Under the pieces are notes generated by a model. That model worked only from the letters and a program-made list of their open reading frames with translations, did no database searches and was not told the origin of the DNA. The position numbers were made by a program, and so were the translations under genes. From Chionoecetes opilio (lineage: Eukaryota; Arthropoda; Malacostraca; Decapoda; Majidae): a stretch of DNA of 64,000 bases. Positions 47,409 through 57,518 of this stretch are shown piece after piece. Within the stretch, counting starts at the first letter, position 1; the number at the start of each line of letters is the position of its first letter. The stretch spans positions 270,556-334,555 of the forward strand of contig JACEEZ010022590.1 in assembly GCA_016584305.1 (NCBI GenBank). The letters are read 5' to 3'.

Positions 47409-47635
47409 TGTAGTGACCTTGTCGGCTACATGGTTGATAAACAGACACCCAGGTTGTTAGTTGGTTTATTGGAGAGAGCAATTGTGTGTGGTACAAGTCT
47501 CTGAGTTCAAGTGTCTTGTCTCTACAAGAGACGGGCTTTTAAAGGAGCCGCGATACTCACGACCTGACTACCTGCATACCAATGCGGCTGAGGTCGAGAT
47601 TAAAGGATTAGCCAGGTGTGGTGTGACTCACCACA
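47409..47635 (-). repeat. LTR (5' LTR in element orientation)
   Basis: 227 bp, nearly identical to 46015-46241. The primer-binding-like TTTGGTGACC lies at 47399-47408 on the minus strand. Confidence 0.92.
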
Positions 47636-47639
47636 GCAT

Positions 47640-50600
47640 CATCCCGCCGCCTCAGGCCTCCTGCTGCGTTGCTTAGGGCGAGGCGAAGGCGACCTTTTTG
47701 ATCCAGGAGAGGTAGGCCGGGTACGTTTTTTGGCGTCAGGGGGGGTAGTCCTTGGGGCCCGCAGCCGTACCTCGCGAAAAGCCGCCAACACTAAGTCCAC
47801 CGAATCTTGGAACGCAAGAGGTCCCCGGATCCCCCTGAAGAGAAAAACGCACTTTTGGTTGGGGAAACCCTCGGCTCAGCACCAAAAAGTTTGTGACCTC
47901 AGTCACTCAGACGAGAAGTCAGATGACATAAAAACATAAGAACATAAGAAAAAAAAAATACAAAGGCCTGAAACCTACATATGGTATTTTTCTTTCTCTA
48001 CCAAAATCCACCATTCTCCCCATCCAAAAAATTTGTCAAATCCCCTTTTAAAAAACTTCTTTTGACTCCGCACTACCTTCCGCTAGAGTGCTTTCCCAAA
48101 TCATTTACCATCCTCTTTGTAACCAGTTTCCCTATTTCTTTTTCAAATTATTTTTTACTTTTTTAAAACCCGTTGCTTCTTTTTCCCCCCTGACGGGATA
48201 TTACTAAAAGCGCCCCGCCCCCTTTAAGGTCCCCGGCACACAAGTCTCCTCCCCTATCCCTTGAGGGCCAGGTGGTGGGGTTACTGGGCGGGGTACGTAG
48301 CTGCGGTCGACTGCCCGACGCGAACACTGCACTTTAACCTTTTGTAGGATGGTACGGGGGAACACCTAAAAGTGAAATAAAAGGGTCTTAAAAAATGATG
48401 TAGATTTAGTTTTCATGAGTAATAACCCATGGATAAATAATTTTTCCACGTCAAAAAACAAATTTTTCCTGTTTCCCATGCTACAATCCCAAATTCATGT
48501 CGCCCCAACCCGTCAATGTTGCGATCCCGGTTCGTTTTACGTGTCGCTCCCCCTTCCCCCCCAGGGCGACACAGGGGGCTTATGAATATCTTGGAAAAAA
48601 AACCTTTCCCCTTGTTAAATATCATCTTTTGGGAGGCCGCTGTTTTTTAATCATAGTAAAATTTAGACCTGTTCGAAAAAAAATTTTTTCCTTTTTTTAT
48701 ACCCCCCGCACGGTTTCCAATGTTTTTTGCCCTGGAAAGTCAAAAAATTAAAACCCATTAAACCCAAAAGTCAGGAATTTTTGCCTCAGAAGCTAAATTC
48801 TTTTCTCACGTTTCTGAAACGCCAGTTTCATTTTTTGAGTTTTTTTCGCCTTTTTTTTTTCACCAATAAAGGGGCATAAGCGGGTTTAAAACAGTATTGA
48901 TCGACTAAAACAAAAAATGCATAGAAATTTTAGGGAAAATTTACAGGGATATTTACAGACAATTTTTAAAAAAAATTAAACAAAATTAAAATTTATTTCA
49001 CTTAGTCACAAATTCAAAATGGTTTTACTGAATTAATGGTCTGTTTTTTTTTGCAGTCTTTAAACCTGCTAAAAATCAAGATACTTCCAGATAACTTCAA
49101 TGGCAAAAGCAAGGAGCTCCGGGGACGCAAAGTTGAATTCAAAACCTCACCGCAGTCCAGGAAAGCGTCACCCGACCTGCTACTAGATCTGCTACAAAAA
49201 ACTTCCTGATGGGCTACCCATCATCCAGCTCAGGGGCTCCATTTACCCCCACAGACAGGCTTCCCAGTATTCCTCCTCTCCAGAGTTTGCCAAAATACAG
49301 GGAACCTAACTAAAGCCCTCCCCAAAAAAACAGTGGGGCTTCACCCCTTTCGGCAGATGGCTAGGATAAAAACCATGCCCAAGTACAATGCGCGCGCATT
49401 TCATGCACTTCAAAAAAAGCAAGAGATCTAAAAGGATAAAGGTAAAAAGGTCCCCGGGAGGAAAAGGAGGCCTTTGTCCGGAATTAGTACCCTTTTCGTA
49501 GGAGTTCAGATGCCACCAGGAATGAAGAAACCGACTGCTTCAAGGGGAGAAGGAAAAAGGACTCAGGTTTTTACAGGATCAAAACAGAGAAAAAGGCCCC
49601 ACATGTCGGTCATGACAAGGAATTTGGCCCGGGCCCCCAGCACAACAAGGGGGCTGCAAGACTGCAGCAGAGGGGAAAAACGATATGAATTGCCCCAAAA
49701 ATTTCTACAATTTTTCACTGCACACCGAAGGACTGCTTGTGGTTACCGGGGCTACCCACCGCGTGAAGGAATCGGGGGGACGGGATTACCAACAACCTCG
49801 TCCTGGATGTTCACATCCCAAGACACGGGGGATCTCACATTTCCCAGGGGGCATGGGTGTGTTGAATCTGCCCGTACCCCTGATCGCTGGGATTTCTGAC
49901 AATCAAGTACAGCCTTAGTCTCTGCTACATTTAAGGCTGGGGGAGCGACCTGACAATTTTTCATCTCAACCTCAAAAACGAGAGGGAAAAGATGTGACAA
50001 GGGACCCTCAGCAGGGGTACATGGCAGCTTTAGCGAGGACCCTCCCAAGATGTGCTCTCCACGGATGAAATGCTGAAGATGTCCCGGGAGTGATCCGGGA
50101 CCACGTCCAAGGGCTCGGCTGTGCTTGTTAGGCCCACCTGATTCCTAAGCCTAGGGGGGTACCATGAGGGCAGCTCAAAAGGAAGGGGTCGGCAAGGCAC
50201 CCGGTTTTTTTTTTTTTTCTGGAGGCAGGGGGCTTACTGGATGATCACTGCCTTTTTTTGCACAACGGCCCGCAACAGTGGATACATCGGGGGGGCTGCC
50301 CAAACTTTTGGAGCAACAGCTTGACAGGGAAGGGGTTCTACTGGGCCGCAAAACCACATTTAGAAAGGTGGTTTGGGGCTTATGGGAGAAACTGTTTGGG
50401 AAGGTCAGAGCCCCGAGAAACCCTTTGGGTTCAAGCACTTCAAGGACGTTTGGACGATCTTTCCACGACAACCCTCAAAACCCCGTCCTCAGAAAAAAGT
50501 TGAATAAAAAAAGAAAAATGCAAGGAAAAAACTACAGGAAAACCCGAGGTCGGAAGCCTCCTAGGCTGTACCGTGAGATGGCTGACTTACATACGTCCTT

Positions 50601-51780
50601 GGGGACACGCCTCCCGCGGATCCCCTGGATCTCCGGAGCCCTTCTCAGGCCAGGGGGATGGCCAAAACCTGTATTCTATGGATTTCATGTTTTTCTGAGC
50701 AGCGGATACGATGAAAAAACTGTTGTGAAGCTGGAACGCCTCAACCTCTTCCTAGGCTGTTTTTATACACCCATGTGGGATGTCATCTACACTTGTGCGA
50801 TTCCCAAAAGATCGCGTTCAGAAGGACATGTGAAGTTCAAAGAACAGATCAGGATTTCTCAGGGATGTACAAAACTTGAAAACCACAAATGGACCTAAAG
50901 GAGGGTTTGCCGTTCGCTCTCTTTGGTAGCAACTCAGTGACAAAAAGAAGCGGGGATTGCTGCCAAACTGCACGCCCTGAAAGCCAGATAGCTTCAGACG
51001 AGGAAACCCTTTTCCCTCAGGTTCGCCAAACGCTCTGGTGATTAGTTGGGGCCCGAGAGTCTCTTCTGCTTTACACCCTTTGGGATTGGTATGCTGGCTT
51101 CTGCACCTGTGGGACATGGCCCCGGAGAAAGGACTACAGCAAGGCCCTGGGGAAAATGTCGCAAAGTAAAAAATAGTGAAGACATTGTGAGCGGGGTCAA
51201 GATGATGATGATTTCGCAAACATCTTACCCCAGATTCTCAGCAAAACAGTACCTTCTTTAAACTGTGGAATACAAAACCCTGAGCGATTTTATAGCTTTA
51301 AGAAGCAAACTCTGAAAAAAAAAAATGTGGTGTCCTTTGACAAGACAATAGAGTTTTTTTTTGCCCTTGAAATAGTTTTTAAGTTTTGTACAATTTTTTG
51401 ATGTCAAGATTGTAAAAAATTTTTTAAAATTTTTAGAAATTTTTAAAAAATTTTGCTTTTTTTTTGGGTATGATGTCTTTTTTTCTTGAAATGTTTACTT
51501 GATTGTTTTTTCAGAAATAATAATAAAAATGCTTCAATTTGATACCCAATTTGTTGTTCTATCCCAATTGTAAAAAGTCTCAGGATAAGAAAGTCTGGCG
51601 GAAGGCAAAATTAGGCGCTTTTCTACTGTCGCGGCTTAATATCTTGATGTCCAATGAGGCAATGTTTTTCGACATTTAGCTCAAAATGTTGTGATTTTCG
51701 GCTTTTCAGGTCAAAAAGCATGGGAAACTTTGCAGGGGGGTATAAAAATAGGATTTTTTTCTCTTTCTGAACAGGTCTAA
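47640..51780. other. Low-confidence, homopolymer-smeared sequence
   Basis: Runs of four to ten identical bases are unusually frequent. A LINE tail at 47930-48190 aligns with clean copies elsewhere but with bases replaced by their neighbours. No frame gives a recognisable protein despite GC-richer, exon-like stretches at 49050-50900. Likely unpolished or gap-filled consensus rather than real biology. Confidence 0.6.
47930..48190 (-). mobile_element. LINE 3' tail, distorted
   Basis: AACATAAGAACATAAG start, then a smeared version of the CCTACATCCACCTTTCATCCC region and the RVVNDWNG coding end seen at 23762-24042. Confidence 0.65.
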
Positions 51781-51823
51781 TAGTACATACATCGCATGCA
51801 TTAACAGCTTATCGCAGACTGAC

Positions 51824-54240
51824 CTCTAGCTTAACTTTGGAGGCCAGCTTGAGAAGGGCAATGTCGTGGTAGGCCTGAGGATGCTTGTAGTCAGGGTAGA
51901 ACACCGTCTCCGCTACGTCGAAGTCTTGAGGATTTGATCTATCATAATCGTCACCATAGTCATGCTCACCTAGGCGCACAACCTCGGCTTTGCTGCAGAG
52001 GTCACGAAGGTTAGTATGGCGATAGGATGGGGCGCTATGGTAATACTGCTCCACGGTATTCTTCAAGCGTGTGTACAGAATGATGATTAGCAACGAAGAT
52101 TTAGAATGCTAGACAACTCCTAAAATCATGAAAGCAGGAATTTATGTAATTATTCAAAAGCGTAATTACCGAAATTGACTCACCGATAGAGGAAGCAATG
52201 GAGGGCAGAGAGAACCCACTGTTCGTTGATCAACACTCCACCACAGAACCAATCGTTTTTCTGAGCGCTTTTCGACCCCACCAGAGCCTGTAAGTACATT
52301 TACTCGTATAGCCTTTACTTAACATTCGGATTTTTGCGTATATATATGTACGTAGCCTATATATAATCCCCATTATCAACAGCTCACACTATTCGCACCA
52401 CCTCATGCTCACCATCCATGGCCACGCGTTCTTCTCTGCCGCGTTCTCCTTACGAACGCTGGGCTCGCCCGGTGGTGTTGACCGAATCTATATAACGCAA
52501 GAATTTCCTTCTCCGGAATACCTGGTCGTATTTCAGGTGGGGGTCCTTTGGTTGCTGGCATTCTGGGGAGGCGAAGTCCGACCGCCTCGCCGCAGTATAT
52601 AGCTGTACTCTATCATACTGTTCAAAATATAATTGTTTTAGGAGTTTCTCCCACATCTGAAAATAAGATTAGATCAAACACAACACAACATAAAACACTA
52701 AACAGCAGGATTACAGCCACTTTTTTGTCAAGTTATTTGACCTAACTAATCAAGAAAGTGTCCATGAAAAAATATTCAAATTGATGAGCAAATCGGGCCC
52801 GGTTCACACTTCACGTTTTTGCTGGACGTAGTCTACGTGCATCTTGTCATCAGTATGTATACTCACAGTATGTGAATGTCACCGTGACGTCAATTCCTGC
52901 CGGTGTAATGTGAACACAGCTTCCCGCTACCACCACATTGCTGAGCAGTGATGACGTCACTGACCCTTGAGACGCTCGTCTCAGCTCACATTATTTCGGA
53001 GCTCCCAGATGGACCCTCGAATACCCATACTACGTCACGGTTTGTTTACATCGGTGCATTGTGGGGATAAGGCGGGGTCGCCGCGGGTGGAGCCTATGAA
53101 GGGAAAACTACGGCGAATGGAAGAATTTCGAGTTATGTTGAGCGAAATCGTTTCCAGGTGCTTATTACTGTGCTTTTCTGTTCTCGCTGACAACACTATA
53201 GAGAAGACCTGAGGTATGGCTGATGTGCAGAGGCTTCTAACCAAGAAAACAGAGTCACACAGAGCCTCGTTCAAAGGTTAAGTAACTGTTAGGTACGTAA
53301 TGTGTCCTTACCACTTGCTTACTTCTTAATGAGACTCTGCTATGACTGTTTCCCTGGTTTTAGAAGCCTTGCACATCAACACACTTCAGGTCTTTCTCTA
53401 TTTTGTCAGCGAGCATGGAAAATATAGCACCTGGGAATATATTTCGCGCACATAACTCGATTCTTCCATCGCCGTATTTTTTCCCTTCGTAGGTCGCCCC
53501 AGCGGCGACCCCGCCTTATCCCCACAATGCACCGATGTAAACAAACCGTGACGTAGTTATGTCTGGGGCCCATTGTTTCTACGTGTCTACGTGGAAGTGG
53601 CGGGGCGACGTCACTGTGACGTCACTGATCACCACGCCCACGTAGACACGAACAGCAAATACTTTATGTGAACCCCGCCTCAGTGCTTACTTACGGAACG
53701 TGATGAAGGGAGGAGTGATATCCGTGACGCCTGCCGAGGTTCTGACTTAGAAGGGAGAGAACTAAGTCATTCTCCGATATTTTTTAGACGCGTCTTCATG
53801 CATACATATTATATATAATGTTATATTTCTTCAGTTTATTCACATCAGTTTTGTGGAGGAGCTAATATTATCAATGAAGGGCTAAAAGCGAAGAAGAACT
53901 GGCCAAGGTCACTTCAGACAAAAGGATTATTGCAACATTATTTGTCATATATATTTAAATGCGTATACTCTTCACCCATTCTTATCCCAATTCCTGACGC
54001 ATCAGGCCGCTCGGGTCCTGTGTACGTGTACAGTGCGTCCCTCACACGGCTTATACTCACCCAAGGAGGAATCGCAGCAGTAAAGAAAGTTGGAGTCCTT
54101 GATGCCACACTTCAAAAGCTCGCTCTTGACAGACGGGTGGCTGCAGGAGCGCTCACACGTGCCGCCAGTGCCTGAGTGCGTGCTGCAGGCTTCATGCTCA
54201 CTATGCTTCAGTTGGCCGGGGAAAATTATCCCTGAGGCCT
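51824..54240 (-). CDS. Clip-domain serine protease (partial, exons missing)
   Basis: Supported exons: 54240-54061, clip domain EACSTHSGTGGTCERSC...KCG...YCCDSSLG with the six-Cys pattern ending CC; about 52448-52413, ENAAEKNAWPWM; 52287-52184, ALVGSKSAQKNDWFCGGVLI...SALHC with catalytic His; about 52034-51824, VVRLGEHDYGDDYD and HDIALLKLASKVKLE with catalytic Asp. Clip proteases are secreted zymogens of melanisation/Toll-type cascades (family knowledge). I did not find the signal peptide, the R-IVGG activation exon, or the GDSGGP exon; the last should lie in the unreliable sequence below 51800. Open frame continues up to 52487 with SVRK where IVGG is expected, so loss of activation or an undetected exon are both possible. 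Confidence 0.75.
52796..53690. mobile_element. Fold-back element in protease intron
   Basis: Outer ends GGGCCCGGTTCACAC / GTGAACCCCGCC; inner arms of about 280 bp are imperfect inverted copies, e.g. GTTTACATCGGTGCATTGTG at about 53043 and its complement at about 53522. Many CTACGTG/CACGTAG motifs. No ORF. Confidence 0.8.
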
Positions 54241-54389
54241 CTGTCAACGAAGGGAGCTTACTTTAGAGAGAAAATCCCTAGGAATTTGTCCATTAACCAA
54301 TTTTGTATTCTAGACCACACCTCGTGCACGGCTTCCCTTGACATACCTTACCGCTTGCACACCTCTCTTAGAAATGTATGTTTTAACGC

Positions 54390-54506
54390 CAACCCATTCA
54401 CATCACCCCCAACCCATTCACTCACCCATTACCCATCACCCCCACCCATTCACTCACCCATTACCCATCACCCCCCACCCATTCACTCACCCATTACCCC
54501 CAGGAT
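54390..54506. repeat. ACCCATTCACTCACCCATTA minisatellite
   Basis: The same C-rich unit as at 5620-5850, about three to four copies. Confidence 0.9.
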
Positions 54507-54736
54507 GTAGAGAGAGATTTTTAGTCAAAATACCAAACACGAAAGAAGAAAAAGGAAAAAGAGTTACATCTTGATTTTTTGTTTCGCTCCTGAGTATCCT
54601 GTTAAACAAGAGGAACAAAAAATGGAAAAAAAGCCATCTCGATTTTTTGTTTGTTTTCTTGGAAATATTTGAGCTACACGGCTAAAAACATGCTTTATCC
54701 GCACGATTAGTGAAGTTAATCATTATTCAACAAGCG

Positions 54737-55439
54737 CAGAGCTGGGCAGTATTTAAATACATTTGTTTTTAAATACGTATTTAAATACATTTGTGTATTA
54801 AGAACTGTATTTATAAATACATTGGTTTTCACGTATTTAAATACAGTATTTAAATACTTTAATGAGTATTTAAATACATTTATTTAAATACTCATAATAT
54901 AATAATGTAAATACTTTTTTATCAGTTAATTTGGCCATAAACCCGCACAACTATATGTCAACCCTGATGTTACAGTGAACCAGTGTTTCCACGTTCAAGG
55001 AACTTTCCCTATTTTAAGGAAATTTAGGCCGGAAAAAGAAATTTCTAAGGAAACGCAAAATCTAAGGAAATCCTAAAGATTTCCAGTTTTTTTCGGACAT
55101 TTATAGAGAAATGTAGATTAAGTGAAATAGCCAGGTGAGCCAAAAATACACATTTTATTTGCCATTGACAAAATGTCCAAAGACAAATTCTCGGTGCTAA
55201 TTTCTTATCATTTATCAAGCATTTTATATTGTTAATCATGAATTACTGAATACATGTTAAAACGTGTGTATTTAAAGTGTATTTACAAATGTATCAAAAT
55301 ACAATAATTGATGTATTTAGTGTTTAATATTTAAATACATTCGTAAAATGTATTTAGTATTTGATATTTAGATACATTTCCCCCATGTATTTAGTATTTA
55401 GTATTTAAATACATTCAATGTATTTAGTGCCGAGATCTG
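54737..55439. mobile_element. hAT-type non-autonomous element, second copy
   Basis: CAGAGCTGGGCA to TGCCGAGATCTG, with 8-bp flanks AACAAGCG / ATCAAGCG. Same family as 4703-5445, reversed, but without the nested element, which shows the inner element there is a later insertion. Confidence 0.88.
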
Positions 55440-55574
55440 ATCAAGCGATAGTTTTCATATTGACAGAAAAAAAAGACTTTCATGAACGCACAAATTCTGA
55501 TATACATACTTGATGCAAAATCCACTAAAGTGAACTAGTTATCTGTATTCACTTTATTTTTCATTTATTTCATA

Positions 55575-55591
55575 CGTGTGTGTGTGCACGT

Positions 55592-55625
<34 letters not shown>
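55575..55625. repeat. (GT)n microsatellite
   Basis: GTGTGTGC ACGTGTGCGTGTGC then a pure GT run. Confidence 0.93.
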
Positions 55626-55687
55626 TGCGTATTCAGCGATTCGGAACATCTGGATCTATACACTCAACCTGACGCATATTCCCGTCC

Positions 55688-55800
55688 TCTATGTGAGTAT
55701 GTGGTTTCCAAATGAAGACGCTTGGCTGTAGCTCCGAAACTAACCATAGGATTTTTTTCGAAAATACCCTCATTGTAATTCCCACACAAAGTTACTGCAA
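55688..55800. repeat. Interspersed repeat shared with 34505-34615
   Basis: See 34505-34615; followed by degenerate CCTAACCGTAACCTAACG telomere-like repeats (55830-55855). Confidence 0.7.
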
Positions 55801-56071
55801 CATGATCAGGATAATCTAATACCCTAACCGTAACCTAACGTAACCTAACCCGACGTGTTCAAGAGGTAAACGCCATATACTCTTCCAGAAAACGGGAATA
55901 TACCAACCGGACATTGTGGTTCGGTTGGCGTCGAGCTTGTGACGGAAAAAAAAGGAAAAAAAAGTCGTAGTAGTTCGGAGCAGACACGCGCGGAGTTAAT
56001 GCAATGTTACTTCCTAGTTTGCTGAGTGTGTGGTTTTGCGGTGGAATACACGACGATCAGGTCCAGATTTT

Positions 56072-56140
<69 letters not shown>
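56072..56140. repeat. (CT)n microsatellite
   Basis: Uninterrupted CT run of about 68 bp. It creates the RERERE frames seen on the other strand. Confidence 0.97.
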
Positions 56141-56143
<3 letters not shown>

Positions 56144-56299
56144 GTAAGTCCAGCACTGCCTTGGAACACTCGCATAGTGCAGTGACCACAAAATGACCAT
56201 AAACTAATAGGGAATCCGTACCGCATTTACTCAGGCAGAATATAAAATATAGCAATAACAACAAGCCTCTCTAATACATAGCTATTGATATTTTCTTTC

Positions 56300-57283
56300 T
56301 AAAGATGTATGTAAATTTTCGCTACGATGTCTAGTTCCTTAGATACGGAGGTGAAAAGAGACAACCCCGCTTTACCCCCCAACCCCGCACTTCTGCCCGC
56401 TTGTACAATGAAGAGGTTGTGGCCGCCCCTCGCCCCGCCTCCCACCACCCTTCGCCCTCCTCACCGTGCCTGCAGCTTTTTATATATAAACAAACACTGC
56501 ATAACAGTCTTACCTTACTTTGTCACGGACATCACTGATGGTTTGTCCTCGTTACCACAGAGGGTCCAGATCATCACGTAAAGGCACACACACACGCGCC
56601 CACACATACACACACCCTCGCCCTGCTGGAAGACCAGTGAGGCGGTGGGGGACGGCGGGCTTCGTGCCGCTTCAGTCGTGGTGGTTCGAGCAGCCGAGGC
56701 AGTGCGCGAAACACAGACCTTGGCCACTCAGTGCAACAAGGCATCATAATAGTACCGTGTGTCCAGCATGACAGCACATCAGCTCAGTCACATTCACATC
56801 AGGCATTAGTATATAAGGTTAGGACAATGGTAGAATGGGGGAACGTAACACAACCCAATGATTCGCAGCGCAGCTCGCCGTGACGTAAGCGAAGGATGCC
56901 TGAGACACGATAACACTCAAATGACTCGTATGTAACTCTTGAAGTACACAGCAACGTCACACTAAAACCCTGCCATGATTGCAACAACATTCTGGTGTTA
57001 CGTGATGTGTGACTGTAATTATGTGCATCGTCGCCTCGCCACGCCGCTCTCTGACTCTGGCTCATTGTGACAGTGTATGCAGTATGCACTGATGTCGCCA
57101 CGGTGGAGACGCCGCCTCACAGTTTTATGGCGACAGCCGCAACCCTCCGTGGGCTCAGGGCTGCTTTCATGCTTGATTAAGGAGGTGAAGCAAAGATTAA
57201 CAGACAGCGCCATCAATAGTTCTTGCGCGAAACTAGAAAACCCATTTTGAAGGGGAATTATAATAATTCCTTTTCTTAGGGAG

Positions 57284-57295
<12 letters not shown>
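56300..57295. other. No gene recognised
   Basis: GC-richer than its surroundings in 56380-56760, with several short frames on both strands, but none has a recognisable motif or splice context. Confidence 0.4.

Positions 57296-57333
<38 letters not shown>
57296..57333. repeat. (TA)n microsatellite
   Basis: Pure TA run. Confidence 0.97.
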
Positions 57334-57336
<3 letters not shown>

Positions 57337-57518
57337 TTCAGGATGTTCCTTAGCCCCTGAAAATATTTAGCGTTACTGCCTATAGGTTGTAAGTTAGGAT
57401 GCCTGTGTAATATCTATGTCAATGTTTTTTGTTAGTATGTTGGGACAGATAATAGCATGTACATAATCTATTTAGGTCTACAAATGACATTCTAAGGCCC
57501 GGTAACCAGGGTTGTATG

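Larger units (their letters stand above)
46015..47635 (-). mobile_element. Miniature LTR retrotransposon (TRIM-like)
   Basis: Two 227-bp direct repeats bound a 1.17-kb interior. They differ at one noticed base (AGCAGTTG / AGCAATTG). GCAT is duplicated outside (46011-46014, 47636-47639). On the minus strand each LTR runs TGTGGTGA...TCACTACA with a TTTAAAAG TATA-like box and AATAAA; TTTGGTGACC follows the 5' LTR as a primer-binding site and GAGGAAGGAGAG precedes the 3' LTR as a polypurine tract. The interior is GC-rich with internal duplications and has no gag, protease or RT. Ty3/gypsy-like by its primer site. Confidence 0.92.

Noticed and set aside
49474..50898. Exon-like frames of 141 and 206 codons
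   Set aside because: No recognisable motif, frames overlap on both strands, and the sequence quality here is doubtful.
56007..56264. RE-repeat protein
   Set aside because: It is the (CT)n microsatellite translated.
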